A DNA stretch of 64,000 bases from Atrina japonica. Lineage: Eukaryota; Mollusca; Bivalvia; Pterioida; Pinnidae. Below, piece by piece: positions 11,701 through 26,700 of this stretch. The notes under the pieces are model-generated. The model made no database searches and had not been told where the DNA came from. It saw nothing but the letters and a program-made list of their open reading frames with translations. Position numbers and translations under genes: made by a program. Position 1 is the stretch's first letter; the number at the start of each line of letters is the position of its first letter. The stretch lies in contig BROG01000080.1 of NCBI GenBank assembly GCA_030159075.1, forward strand, positions 1,114,501-1,178,500. The letters run 5' to 3'.

Positions 11701-14700
11701 TAATAAAACACCAATTATATGTGATACTAATATATTTTTTTTCAACACAGCAACATTATTGAACATCACTGAATACATCAATACCCATCAGTTTTCAATG
11801 GTGAAAAAAATGCATTTTTGAGACACAAGATGCCTTTAAATGACATGATCAGACATTCTTAGATCTTGCCCTGGTTATTTTCACCCTTTCAGGACAGAAA
11901 ACTTATTCATCCCATCTTTAATTCGCCCTTTAATTTACATAGTCTCATGAATGATATTTCGTGGTTCTTCATCATCAAAATGATGAAAAATTATTCTTAG
12001 GCCTTAGTTAATTAATTTTGTTTATTTTTTTGTTTGTTTAACCCTTTCAGCCCTAAATAACTAAATGACATGCTCTATTCTACTGTCTTAGACCAGTACA
12101 TTGTGGTCTGTAGGGTTGAAAGGGTTAAATGTTGTTTTACGCCACACTCAATAAATTTAAATCACATGATAGCAGCCAGGTTTTTATGGTGGGGGGAGAG
12201 AGAGAGAACCTCGTTACATAGGTCATGTAGATATAGTCATCACAACTGGTCTTTCTTCCTTAAGAAAATTCTATTTATTCCTCTGTGTTTGCATGTGTGT
12301 GTGTGTGTGTGTGTGTTTGTGTAGGTATATGTGTGCACGCAAGCACGTACATATGCACAAATTTGTGCGTATAGTCCGTTTGCTCTCCATTGAAACTGGG
12401 ATTTAGTCATTTTTTGCAAAAACTAAATAATTTATATATTTTAAATGCTCATCATTGTTATTTTAAAGGTTATACATAACTAAAAATGAATTTTAATTGC
12501 ATCAAGCAATTCAAGGGAAAAAGTTTCCCATTATTAATAGCATAAAATTTCTTTCAAATTTCAAGAAAAAATTACATGGGTGTAAATCCAATACATTGAA
12601 CAGCCATATTACTGTAAATATAAACAGTTTTCAAACCACATGGTTACCTAAAAATAGTCAATGTGCCTGCTATTGTGCATTCACATAAGATGAATAGGCC
12701 CAACTTGTCACTCACTTAATTCATGCAGACTGGTAAATAAGGGATCATCTTACAATTGCAAGTCAACATAAGTTTCAAGTTAACATTTTTTGCTTGTTTT
12801 TATGTTGCTTTACATCCAGCGCGCCATGAATACTACTAATAAGATGAAATTATTTCAGTAATATAGTTCTGTGTATTATATTAAAAATGATTCAGACTTA
12901 TAATTCCGATTTTTTTTTTTCAGTTCATAAAAAATCATTATGAATTTATGATACAATCCCATGCCAGTCTACTGTCATATAGCCCAGAGTTTCTGATTTG
13001 CATACGACCTACTTATGCATGAATCAGAAAGAATTATGGGTGCTGTTTTATCAAGTCTGCATTTACCCACACAAACTTTTACAAAATTTTGTATTGCAGT
13101 AAATGCATAAAAGTTTTGTTAGCAAACCAAAAAATTTGCATATTCACAATTCAGTTATGTATGGTAAAATTAAATACATTGCTGTAATATTCAAATTTGA
13201 TGATTAAGTGAAATTTAAGAAATTTAACAAAACCCCAGTTTCAATGGAGAGCAAACGGACTATACATTAACATGCAATCTCTGTTAGGCCAAAAATATAG
13301 AAAAAAAATTGTCTGATGTGGACAAAACAGCCCATCTAAAAAGCCTGACCTAAAAAATGTTTGGAAGTTTTGCCCAATTACTTTCTTTTTCTTATCAAAA
13401 AACTGAAATTTTGTGTTATTTACATATCAAAATTATATATACCGGTATATATTTTTAAAAAAAACGGATACCAACCAACCAACCCACTTCTAAATTTTGA
13501 CTTTGAATAGCGCCACAGTCAACAATTTTTCAGTTATATGGTGGGGGCCAGTTTTTAATGGTGGAGGAGAGAACCTGATTACAATTGTACCTGGGAAGAA
13601 ACCACTGACCTTTCTCATTTAAACTGGTAAACTTTCCCACAAAAATCAGCTTAGTTTTCAGCCAGGCTTGTACCTGTGCTGACCAGAATGAAAGAATTCA
13701 TGGTTCAAAGTGCAATGCTGTAATCACTCAGCCCCCTCCCTCCACCCCACTTCTAAAACAATTGATCACGAAACAACACACACAACATATTTTTTTAATA
13801 ATGGCCTTAAATCAAGCATTTTTTACTAACCTTTTGGACATAAACTTTGTCATGGCGACAAGAAGAGCCAGACTGTGTTGAAGGAAATCAGCGCCATCTT
13901 TGTCTTCGTCTATTGGACCTTGAACACTGCGACAATACTGCGTCAACTTGTCCACAATTCCGACACTGACGATATAGCTGCAAAAGAAAACAGAAATCTA
14001 TTGAATACCTTTTGAAACAAAATCAAAAAGACAGAAATCTAAGGTATATCTACTGACCACAAAATAACATAAATCGTCGTAACACATCTACAAGTTTTGC
14101 TAAAAGTATTGACCATATCCTGCAGGTTAAGATAGCAATGATGAAGACTTAAAAATGAAATGCATCCTGAACAAAAAGGAGGTTAAGTGATTTGTATTTG
14201 TCGTAACCTCCACTTAACCTCCACTGAAAGGTTGCTCCAGTGTCATTTTGTGGTCAGATCTAAATCAGTAACTATGGCAACTAAATGTTTGTTTTGGTTA
14301 TAAATATTATAAAGAGCAACAAGATAATAACTTAGACCGCTTCTATTGATATTTTTGTAACTTCTTGAAGCATTTCTTTAGGTACATATAATCTGATAAA
14401 GCATAAATCCTAACTTGTCTTCATCTGTTCAGATTCTTATCCTTATAATGTTAACGAATCATGGGTTAGATCTACCAGGCCTTGTTTCTGCTAACTTTGG
14501 GAAAATGCCATTGGCAACGCAATTGGGAATTTTTATTTGAATTTATGTTAACTCATCAACCCCTGAAAAACAATAGATTCCTCTATAAATCAATGACTTA
14601 GACCAGTCCAAATGTGTCTTTTGGGGTGAATGGGTTAAAATTGGCATGGGGAAAATGATTTGCAGACATATCAATCTAAATGTAATTGAACATCTTTTTT

Positions 14701-17700
14701 TAAAAAACCTTTCTCTTGCATTAATTAGTTTTTCATTACAGTCGTGGTCTGTTAATCAAGTTGGGTTTTTTTATTATTACATTGGGAAAAACATGTATTT
14801 TGCATTGGGAATAGGGGAGAATATCAGCCCCATGGATACTCTATAAAAAGGCATGTCTACTGAAAATGTACATTGGCACATGAGCGTTTAAATTCACCAT
14901 AGTTATACTATGATACCATATAAAGCATCACCTTCCTAGGATGCAAAAACCAGACCTTTTTCTGCCAATTTTGGGGAAAATGCCATTGGTGACAAAATTG
15001 GTAATTTTTATGTGAATTTGTGTCAAATTGAGAAAAATAGCTTGCAGACATGTAAATCGAAATGTAACAGAATCTCTTTTATAAATGCATTTCCTCCTGT
15101 GCTTATCCATTTTTTTGTGATGGTCGCAGTCTGTACAGCAAATCAAATTTTTTTTTTCATCCACTATGGAAAAACACAAATATTTTGCATTGGGATAAAC
15201 AGTGTAAAATTTCTGTTCATCTTCACTTGCTACAGGGGAATATCTAAATTCATCATCCCCCTAAAGTCCCCTTTCCACTTGGCCCTTTCAAAGAATGGTT
15301 GTGTCCACTGTCAGAATTGAGGGGTGTAAAATTTAGAATCAAAATTTTATGATAATTTTTCTTGCAGTATGAACTTGTTCACTCCTGAATTATGACAGTA
15401 GACCATACTATTTATTGATATGGGCGAGTCTAAATGTGACCACAGGAGGTGATGGGTTAACCATATATATTTGGAATGTAGATATGTAACATTTCATATT
15501 TACTTCCAACCCTTTCAACCCTACAGACCATGACTGGTCTAAAACAACAGAAAAGAGCATTCTATAAAGATAATTAGGGGTGACAGGATAAGATCATAAT
15601 TCTGATTTCACATACATCACAGGTCTCAAAACTCTGCTGAAATGAGTAGCAACAGCAAATTGAATATCTAATATGGAGACCAAGTTATTAAAGAGTGGCT
15701 AAAATAGAGACCAAGAGTTATATCAAACAGTGATAAACTGGAACAACCAAAGTCAGCGACATGATTATTGAACACATACGGAAATGGATAGGCCATGACC
15801 TGCAAATGGATCCCGCCAAAATTTGCACATTAGCTTCGACATGGAAACCAGAAGCAGAAAATAAAGGTTGGATGTCGCAAGACCACTTGGAGATGAACTG
15901 TGGCAACAGAGAGAGAAAAATGTGGATAGAAGAGCTGGGCCAGAGCAAAAACAGCAGTATGAGACAAAGAAAAATGGATGAAATGTACCAGGGCTTTATA
16001 TGCCAAATGATGTGAAGAGTGAGGGTTCTTTTACATGCCATGCCTACCAAGACACATGATCTCAGTTTTAAGTCTCATCTGAAAGACTTATATTCCCAGT
16101 GCTTGGGTAAGGAACAGTCACTACCATCTTTTTAAAGTCTTTGGTATGACCCGCTACCAGGAATCAAACCTACAACCTTCCGCTTGTGAGCTGTATGCTC
16201 TAACCACTAGACCAACGCAAGTTGTAAAACAAAATGGAAACAAACAAGAATGCAACAATTCTAGATTACAGATAGCATCATAAGTATAAAATTTTCAAAA
16301 TATGATAAAACGTAGATTATATCATCATGAAAACCATTCAATTTCAAATAGGAAGTTCATTTCTGATTGCACTTTACAAAAACTAACAAAATATCAACGT
16401 TTCAAAGTTATTCTCTTGGAAGATTTTTTTTTTTAAAGTTTGAATAAAAATATATTGCATAAGACTTGAAAAAAGCCAGATGGTTAAAAATTTCCTGTTT
16501 TTCTCATATCCTTGATGTTGAAATCAGAAATGATCCACATCAAATGGTTATTGTACTCTCTGATACTGACAATCACATTCAAATCACCACCAAATATGTG
16601 GTGCTGTGGGTTTACTACTTTCAGACACAGTACGGTAAGGAACTGTAATTTGTAAAAATTAAGCGTATCAGACTTTATCTGGAGAAATCAGTGATAGACA
16701 CACTCACTTAATTTTATCCCCAATAGGAGATTTGATATGCTGTGGTTTTATCTACAGAATTTTCTGTCAAGGTAAATTAACGCACGATACTGCACCAGGG
16801 GATCGTGGCAAGCAGATAACGTTGCACTTCATCAACTGTGGGGAAAGGGGGGTAACTCTTGCTTCTGTAACTTTTCATGTAAGTGATTTTTCCAATTGGC
16901 ATGATAGATAATACATGTAGGTATAACTCAATATAAAATTATTAAGTATTTAATCATTTCTTTTCCCCCTGTATCCATAGCGATTGTATATATACATTTT
17001 TTTTTACATTTTCATTTTCTATTAAAAGAATGACACAGATAAACAGAGTTTAAATCAGGCAATCTGGAGTAATTAATCATGCAAGATGTCAAAGTCAGGT
17101 GATAAGAAACGTTAATGAAATTGACTTGACAACAGCAAGACTGGTGGTGAAAAAGTTAAAATAAAAACGAACCTCTAAATCAAATTTGATCTCAAAATCT
17201 CAAAATGGATTAAAATTTTCAAAATCAAGGTTTCTGACATGACATATGAAACCATTTCCTGTGTCAAAAAAAGTTTTTGTAGTGTATTATTATTCAAGAC
17301 TGAATGTGTGGTACATTTTTGTTCTAAGTGTGTGGTACATTTTCGTTAGTGTGTGGTACACTTTTGTTCCGAGTGTGTGGTACATTTTTGTTCCGAGTGT
17401 GTGGTACATTTTTGTTCTGAGTTTGTGGTACATTTTTGTTCTGAGTTTGTGGTACACTTTTGTTCTGAGTTTGTGGTACATTTTTGTTAGTATGTGGTAC
17501 ATTTTTGTTCCGAGTGTGTGGTACATTATTGTTAGTGTGTGGTACATCTTTGTTCTGAGTGTGTAATACATTTTTGTTAGTATGTGGTACATTTTTGTTC
17601 TGGGTGTGTGGTACAGTTTTGTTAGTGTATAATCATTCAAAACCTAGTTTGTAGTATATTTTTGTTAGTGTGTGATTATTTAATACCTAGTGTGTGGTTC

Positions 17701-20700
17701 ATGTTTGTTAGTGTGTGGTGCATTTTTGTTAGTGTGTGACCATTCAAGGCCTAGTGTTTGGTTCATTTTTGTTAGTGTGTGATTATTAAATACCTAGTGT
17801 GTGGTTCATTTTTGTCAGTGTATGATTATTCAAGGCCTAGTTTGTGGTACATTTTTATTAGTGTGTGGTACATTTTTTGTTAGTGTGTGGTACATTTTTT
17901 GTTAGTGTGTGGTACATTTTTTGTTCGTGTGTGATACATTTTTGTTAGTGTGTGGTACATTTTTGTTAGTGTGTGGTACATTTTTGAAAGTGTGTGATAA
18001 TTCAAGGCCTATTGTTTGGTACATTATTGCTAGTGTTAATGTTTTAACTCTAATAGGGTGTGTAATATAGGATCAAAGTATAAGAAAACAGTTTATCACA
18101 AAATTTTGGGCTTACTTTTAGACCTGAAAGTCAAACCAAACCTGATCGGATGAGTATATTATTTTTCCAAAATTGAATACCGTGAAACTTGTATATAACG
18201 ACCTCCTTTGGGACACAAGAAAACAAGTCTTTATAAGGAGGTGGTCTTTATATAAAGTTTGATCTGTACACAAATGGTACTATTGGGAACAGTAAAAATA
18301 GTCTTTTGTATTCAGTCTTTATACACAGGGTGTCACTAAAGCAGGTTTAACTGTATTTACCATCTTTATATTTATCAACAACATGAAATATATACAGTAA
18401 AACCTGCTATAGCAGCCACCTCTGTATAAGGATTACCTGTTTATAAAGGCCAGTTTTATCAAGTCCCTTGACTGCATACATCAACTAAATTGAACCTGTG
18501 TATAAGGGTCACCTGCACATAAAGGTAAATATTTTTCTGGTCCCTTGGGTGGCCCCTACACACAGGTTTTATTGTATATAAGATGTTTTATTACTTATAT
18601 TTTCCAATTTCAAAATTATTTCAGTTTACAATCACATGACTTTCTAATCATACTGTTTTACTAAATGATAAATATTTCAGATACATGTATTTGTTTCATG
18701 CCCCCCCCCCCCACTCCCCATTACCATCAGGGAAAACAATATAATAGTAAGAAGTTCATGGACATTATCAATCTTAAAAACAATGAAAAACAATGGACCC
18801 TTCAGTGAAACAATGACTTAGACCAGTCCAAATATATCTTTAGGGGTGCGAGTTAAACACTATAATAAGAACAGGACAATGAATGCCAAACCAACAAATT
18901 CCAGGACTTTCCAATCCAAAATCTTCAATCTTCACAGAAAAAAAACAAATGTGAGTCATTCTGAAATATGAGTTTCCAGACTTTAACTTCCTATCACGAA
19001 AATGTTAGCTTGAATTTACATAAGTTCTTATCTGATCCTTTAATACGTGTAATATATGGAATGACTGAAAGGATAAAGATAGTGACAATACCATTTAGTC
19101 GTACGACTGATGAATATTTTTTCAATCGTTCTAAAGGAGTGAAAATCTTTAGTATTGAAGCGAATTTCCGCTAACTGAGAGAAAAAGTTGTTGAATTTTA
19201 GCATATCTACATGTATGACATTGATAAGATTCAAAGTTCTGGTTAAAGATTTTGTTGTCAATATGATTAATGTTTCATTATATCAATCACTAAAAAAGGA
19301 AAACAAAATTTGTTTAAACTGAAACGTGCAGAACTTGTGTAGATAAACTTGTGTTTAAAAATCAATTTAGTTTGACATATATATTATTTCATAAAATGGA
19401 CAAAATTTTAAATAATTGCATTCAAGATTAGGGATTGGAAATAAAGCTGTAGGCTTATTCTGAATCTTCTCTCATTTTAAAAAAATCAATTTCAATGTTT
19501 ATGTACATCTGTATAGCATCATTATCAAAACCTCCACAAGCAGTAGCATTTAAAGGGGCATTAGGTGTGTTTAACGAAAAACGTTATTTCGATTTTTTCG
19601 ACTTTTACTACTTGTACTTGATGTACAATAACATATAGAAGCAATACACAGGCTTAAAAATCTTATATACCTATATATTTTGTGGTAATAATGTCAGATC
19701 TATTGTGGTATTCATATACAAATAGTAAGATTGAGTTAATCAATTGCAAGTGAAAAAGTGCCAACCCTGGGTTTCTGAAGCAATTTTCACACAGAATATA
19801 AAGGGATTTAAGAATTTTTATGCCTGTGTATATCTCTTTTTTGTGATTCACTGATTGTATATCAATCTAAGTAGTAAAAAGGAAAAAATAATTTGAAAAA
19901 AGAAAAACACAGGTAATGCCCCTTTAAATTAGGTAGTGATAGAAGTTGACACTTCTTATCATGTACTAAACAATTAACATCATGGTTTTCTTGAAAATGT
20001 CCAGTCTTAAATACAATGCACTGAATTCAACATCAATGGCAACTCCTGTACCATGTGTTTATATAGTGAACCCTCTTTATACAACCGTGTTTGTTCTTTG
20101 AAGAATGTGTCATTGTAATGGATTTGCTAATTTTTAACGAATGAACGCGAGCCGGCCTGGCTCAGTCGGTAGTGCGCTCAACTCTGGATCGTGAGGTCGT
20201 GAGTTCAAGTCCCACCGGCGACAGAAAAAACTGGAGGTCCTGTGTCACAGTGGGTGTCAACACGTTAAAGAACCCTCACTGCTCAATGGCTGTAAGTACC
20301 GAGCATAGGCCAAAATTTGAAGCCCTTCACTGGCATTTGGTGACGTCTCCATATGAGTGAAATATTCTTGAGTGGGACGTTAAACAACAATAAACAAACA
20401 AAACAAACAAATGAATGAACGCTTGTCAGAGTGCATTTATTGTCAATATGGATACCGTTTAGGTGACAGATAAATAGAATGGTGCCCTCTATATTACAGA
20501 GTTTTTCTGAATGAAATATATCTTGGTGTAACATCAATGTCATGAATGAAGCTACATCATTGTGTGACGTCATATGAGGAACGTCATCTCTAGCTCTTAT
20601 GAATGCTGCCTATTTTAACAGAGTCTAGAGGAGACTACTGCTGGAAATGTAAATATAAAGAAACACATTGCAATCAGCACATCATTTAACTGTGGCAAAA

Positions 20701-23700
20701 AATAGAGATCAATGTTGTTATCAGCAGCCAACAGATAAAACAAAGTTTGTTTAAAGTCTGTAATATCATATTTATAGTACCATTGATCAATTCCATTGAA
20801 AATACATCCTTTGAATAAAAACTACCAATAATATTTACGATGGGATATTGCTGTATTGTTGTATCACTGGATCATTTTTACTAAAAATGTATGTTTGTTC
20901 TGAAACTATACAGTCAATATCAGAAGCTTTGAATTCTGTTACATCAAGGGATATATTGGCGTTGCTAAACTTTGGCCACTTTGGGCATAAAATGAAGGAT
21001 TATTTTCTGGCCAGTAAAGTTTTGGCTAAATTTGACCTACCATCAATCTCTTATCGTGTCTAACATTCCAATTGTTTGAAATATCAAAATTTTAAAAGGT
21101 GCCGGAAGAATAATATGAATTGATGTGTCTTATAGTACTTAATTAAGATTAACATCCACACAGTGTTACTTTAAAAAACCCTTTTTTAGTTAACCTATAA
21201 AACACTAAAATATTTTTAAAAAGTATCGTTAGAAACATTGTATACATATTTTGGACAGTTTAATTTTGGCCATTCTAATTGGGTGGCCAAATTGGCCAAA
21301 ATAAAAGAATGACCAAAAAATCCCAATTTACGGTGACATTATGTACATTTGTTTTCGGCGATTTTCTATCAGTAGGTGAAATTATTGTAATACCGACAGT
21401 TGTTATTTAGCGGTCTGACTGTATACGTACGGAGGGAAAATATATGTATAGTGGATGATTGCTCTTCTCATACTGCAAGGAATGTCCCCAATGCCAAATA
21501 AGAGAACCCTAAAACTGTTATCACTCTGCCTTCAGCCATTTAGGTATTGGTTATTTTGGTCAAGATTTTGTTAAATAATTGAAATTGGCTAGTTAAAGAT
21601 ATGACAAATGTTTTCTGTTTCCATAGTTCACACAGCCAATGGAAAATATTTTTCCAGCACTTCTACAGGACTTTTCAGAGTATTTTTCCAGCACTTTTCA
21701 AGCACTTTCAATGAGTATTTTTAGGCTATCATGACCTTGCAAGCCAAAACAAAGTAAAAAAAAGAAACACTAACAGCAAAGTTCCCTCATACATGTATTT
21801 CAATGGCGGTCCTCAAAACACTGCTTAGAGTTTCACTACATACTAAAGAGATCCAGCAGTACAGCATCACAAAAATGCTTTATTCAAATTGTGTTATACT
21901 AGGTGAAGGGTCTGTATGATCAAGCTCAGGGGCTAAAAATTCCTTAAGTCCGAGGTCCAGGACCAACATATTTTACTCTCGGACCCTGTCATTTTCCTTC
22001 TGTGTGGGTCCGAGGACCTAACAAGTCTGAATCAGTGAATGACAATTCTGTCAATTTTTTTCTTTCTAAACTTTGTTTGTTTCCTTTGTAAAGTTCAATC
22101 ATCATTTTCTAATTTAAATTTGTTGCAGTTTTTGGTTTACATAATTTTGTGTTCCCACCTTTGATAATTATTATATGTATTAATTATATTAAAAATCTGA
22201 CTCAGACTTATTGTAATTGGACCCATATGTTAGAGGATCGGACCCAGGAAAAAGTTTACAAAAAAGTCCTGGACCCAAGCAGCTGAAAGAAAATTTTCAG
22301 CCCCTGAAGCTATATTTTTCTTATTTAAAAGTCTTTCTTTACTGATGTATAACATGCAGTAAGTAGATTCCAATCACCCTCATGACATGAATCAAGTGTA
22401 CTTTTGTTTTCAAGCACTTTTTAAGGACTAACTCTATATTCAAGCACTTTTCAAGGACTAACTCTATATTCAAGCACTTTTCAAGGTCTTTGCAAACCAT
22501 GGTTTCTGAATTGATTTCTCATTTTGTGGGCCACTTACAAAATATGAGTTGTTTGAAGTTCTTACACTCAAGCTACCAGTTACACTGATAAGTAAACTTT
22601 TTAGACAAAATACAAATATCTACTGATAACCCCATTTGTTTTTTCATTTTTAGTACATGTATTCCAAATTTACTATTCCAGTTTATTAATAAAAAATACA
22701 AAAATCAATCAAAAGAAAGGTTACTGATGACTAGACCCAATTTTAAAAGAGGTCACTCAATTATTAACTGCTGGAAAGTTTGATGAGGATCTAGTGCAAA
22801 ATGCCGGTCTTATAGCCTGGCGATGATATTTGAAGGATGAACAGATGGTTGGATGGATTGATGGATGGATGGACACACTAAAACCTGGACAAACAGTAAT
22901 CCTACATACTCCTTACTTTGGAAAGAGGAGGGGTATAAACAATTGTGATTGGAACTTTCTCTTGAGGATGGGAACTTGAAAGGAAACAAATTTATATATA
23001 CTTTTCATGTCATTACTTTTTTGTAGCTCAGCAGAGCATCAGGAAAATCGGTTAGCTATAATGAAAAAGTATGAAACAGACGTATTACCTAATGACATCA
23101 TTTCCTCTATTCATAAATGCATCGGAACCTGTCATTCTCTCTGCAGAAGCCTCGCTACTGTTAGTGGCCGGATTATTTTTCGCTAAACAAGAAAGCACTG
23201 TAGACAACAGCTGGAGGAGGCTAACGGCAACTGCATCATATGGCAAAGTGGATCCAGAATTGTTGGAAGAATTGATTGTTCCCGATTGACAGGAACCTGG
23301 ACGGCTTTGTTCATCAGGAAGCATAATCTAGTTAACAAAACAAAAATGAATGAATAAAAGTAATAGAAAGTGGGTTGGATTATAAATTACTTGTATCTAA
23401 GATTGAAATGTATAAACAGTGGAATCTCGTTATGTTGAAATAGGATGAGTTGAAATTCTAGTTATATCATAATTGAATGGACAGTCCCGATTTTGACTGA
23501 TGGATAAATATTCATTTGTTCATATTTCAGTTATCTTTAATTCCGATATCTCTTAGTAATGTGGGTGGTCCCATGAACTCCGAGACAAGATTCTACAGTA
23601 TATAGCAGCTGTTACAGTTATTCATTTGTTTGTTTATTGTTGTTTAACGTCCCACTCAAGAATCTTTCACTCATATGGAGACGTCACCAAATGCCAATGA

Positions 23701-26700
23701 AGGGCTTCAAATTTTGGCCTATGCTCGGCATTTACGACCATTGAGCAGTGAGCGTTCTTTAACGCGCCGACACCTACTGTGACACAGGACCTTGGTTTTT
23801 ACTGTCTCATCCAAAGGATAGTAAACCAACTTGCTGCCGACTGGACTCAAACTCACGACCTCACTATCATGAGTTGAGCGCACTACCGACTGAGACAGGT
23901 CGGCTCGCAGTTATTCCTAAACAACAGCAGACTCCCCCAGTGTCAAGAGGAGTCTTCTCTTCATATCCTTATTTATCAATTATTCAGTTTAACTCATCAA
24001 CCCCTGAAGTCACATTTGGACCTGTCCATTTCAAAGAATGACTAAGTCCATTGTCAGGATTCAGGGGTGTATGATTTAGAATAAAGATTTTATAATAATT
24101 TTACATGCAAAATGAAATTATGACAGTAGACCATACTATTTAATGATCTGGGTGAGTCTAAATGTGACAACAGGGACTGATTAGTTAAAGAATCATTCAT
24201 CTACTCATTTGTTTATTCATTTATTTATCATTCAATATTGATACATAATGCTATACAATGAGAAACTCTGGGTAACCTCTTTATAAGGAAGTACATTTTT
24301 GTATAAAAGAAATGAGGGTCTAGTTTTTATTGTAAAACCCTACATATTTTAAGCGCATATAAAATGAATGGAAAGAGATATTCTTCAAACCCTTAATATC
24401 ACAAGATTTACCTCCCTTTACACAGATTATGTAAATGTTTTACAACAAGCATGTAATATAAACCATGAGATGGTGTTGTGCAATTTTTTGAATTTTGAAT
24501 GGTGTTTTATGCCACATCAACAATGTTTCAGTTATATGGTGGTGGCCAGTTTTTAATAGTGGAGGAGAAAACCTGGTTTAAATGCTGTTTTACACAACAT
24601 CCAACAATTTTTCAGATGTACATGTTGTATGGTGGCTGCCAGTTTTTAATGGTGGTGGAGAGAACCCGGTTAAAATGTACCCAGGAAGTGACAACCGGCC
24701 TTCTGTAAGTAAACTGGCAAACTTTCTCACAAAATGAGGTTAGCTTAGAACCCACAATGACTAGAAGTGAGAGACTTCATGGTTTAAAATGCATTGCTCT
24801 AACCACCATGTTGGCCCCTCATATTAGTGGGACCTACACTTAAACTTACGACTATTAACAAAGGATTTGACATGGCTTTTCAGATTTGACATGGTTTTCC
24901 AATTTGAAATGGTTTTCAGATTTGACATGGTATTTTAGAACTTACATGGTTTTTCAGATTTGACATGATTTTTAAGATTTGACATGGTTTTCATATTTTT
25001 CTTATTTTTACAGATTTCACTTGGTTTTTCAGATTTGACATGGTTTTCAGATTTGACATAGTTTTCAGATTTGACATGGTTTTCAGATTACACACATGGT
25101 TTTTCAGATTTCACATGGTTTTTCAGATTTCACGTGGTTTTCAGATATGACATGGGTTCTCAAAAGCAGAATCTCAAGTACATAATTCCTATTTCTTGCA
25201 TTTATTACATTTTGGGACAGAATTTGTTTTTGTTTAAATGGTGTTTTTGATGACACACTAAACAACTTTTTAGTCATATAGTGGCGGCCAATTTTTAAAT
25301 GTGGAAGAGAGGACTCATTCAATTACAAATTATCCAGGAAGAGACCCTCAGACTTCCGAAAGTAAACTGACAAAGTTTCTCCCAAAATCAGTGTAGACAG
25401 CACATATGACCTTTAAACATAGGTGACTTTTTGTCTGATCAAAATTACAATAAGAAGTGTACTTACCATTAATCTATGTATAAGTAGATCAGCTACGATT
25501 CCTATTTTATTACTAAACATCATGTAGTGACAGTTATCGTAACAGCTTTTACAGGCTTGTTTAAATACTGTACATATCAAAATGATAGACCTGTTGAAAC
25601 AAAAGAGAATTATTGAGATTCAGATTCAAGAAAAATGCAAAAGAGACAGAAGCAATGAGATATCCTGAAAAAAAACTCTTGATAATAATAAAGTGTCTAA
25701 ACTTGTAAATCTCAGAAATCAAATTCATTAAACTATTCAAATGTTTGAATTTATTATTATTATTATTATTTTTTGCCACTTATATCTCATGGAGAAATCT
25801 TTTACAAATTTATACTTTTATAATAGTAAATGAATACTAAAATGAACAACCACCATGCATATCATGAACCCCAATACTAAAAGAACCTCCATACATGTCA
25901 TGAACCTCCATACAAAACATGAACCACATACACATCATGAACATCCATACACAACATGAACCTCCATACACAACCCACCATACACAATATGACCTCCATA
26001 CACATCATGAACTTTCATACACAACATGAATCTCCATACACAACCCACCATACACAACATGACCTCCATACACAACATGAACTTCCATACACAACATGAA
26101 TCTCCACACACAACATGAACATCCATACACAACTCTCTTCTGAGGTTTCAAACTTACTTCTGAGGAATTTTTGGAGGTATTTCTGGGGAGGTATTTTCCA
26201 GTAACTGTAGTAGTCTACACAAGCAAGTCAATCCACCAATAATTCTCAGAGAGTTCTGGTCTGCAGATGTCTATAAATATAAAGTACATATAAACAAGAG
26301 CTGTTTATAAAACAGTTATGCCAATTATTGGAAATTTTCTAAGTTCAAGGGGCGTAACTCTCAAAAATTGTTTGATGACAACTAAATAAAAACTTGACCT
26401 AGATATTCTCATGATGTATCTGTATGCCAAATTTCATTTCAATATATGCACCTGTTGCAGAGATATTAAATGAAAACTGTGAATTATTGGAAATTTTCTT
26501 AGTTCAAGGGGCATAACTCTGTCAAAAATTGTTTGATGGTAACTAGATAAGAACTTGACCAATATATTCTCATAATGTATCTGTATGCCAAATTTCATTT
26601 CAATATGTGCACCTGCTGCTGAGAAAATGAACAGAAACTGTTGGTATACGGACCGACTTCTACAAAGGGGAGCATAAAAATCTATGATCATCAGAGCTGC

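Larger units (their letters stand above)
5785..13830. other. Large SCAPER intron (8 kb)
   Basis: No exon detected. Contains a ~28-bp satellite-like array, an MITE, a hairpin-ended repeat, SINE fragments, a 55-bp higher-order repeat and a DNA element with long perfect inverted ends, listed separately. 7180-8400 and 8670-9840 show only AT-rich unique-looking sequence. Confidence 0.7.
13978..23088. other. Large SCAPER intron (9.1 kb)
   Basis: No exon found. Contains short MITEs, a LINE 3' fragment, a SINE, a ~20-24-bp array, TTAA and TA MITEs, a SINE with clear target duplication and a CAGGGGC-ended element. Stretches 14640-15280, 16230-17240, 18860-19550, 20423-21926 and 22307-23088 show nothing I recognise. 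Confidence 0.7.

Noticed and set aside
15718..16050. 110-codon minus-strand ORF
   Set aside because: Antisense of the better-supported LINE C-terminal fragment on the plus strand.
17246..17640. Opposed ORFs of VWYIFV and LRTKMYH repeats
   Set aside because: Simple 21/24-bp tandem repeat with no start context, domain or flanking exon.
20151..20222. tRNA gene (A and B boxes present)
   Set aside because: It is the tRNA-derived head of a SINE with target duplications; the same applies to heads at 23890, 43650, 60330, 8410 and 46970.
25850..26135. CRISPR-like array
   Set aside because: Units are contiguous with no unique spacers, in an animal intron; ordinary minisatellite.
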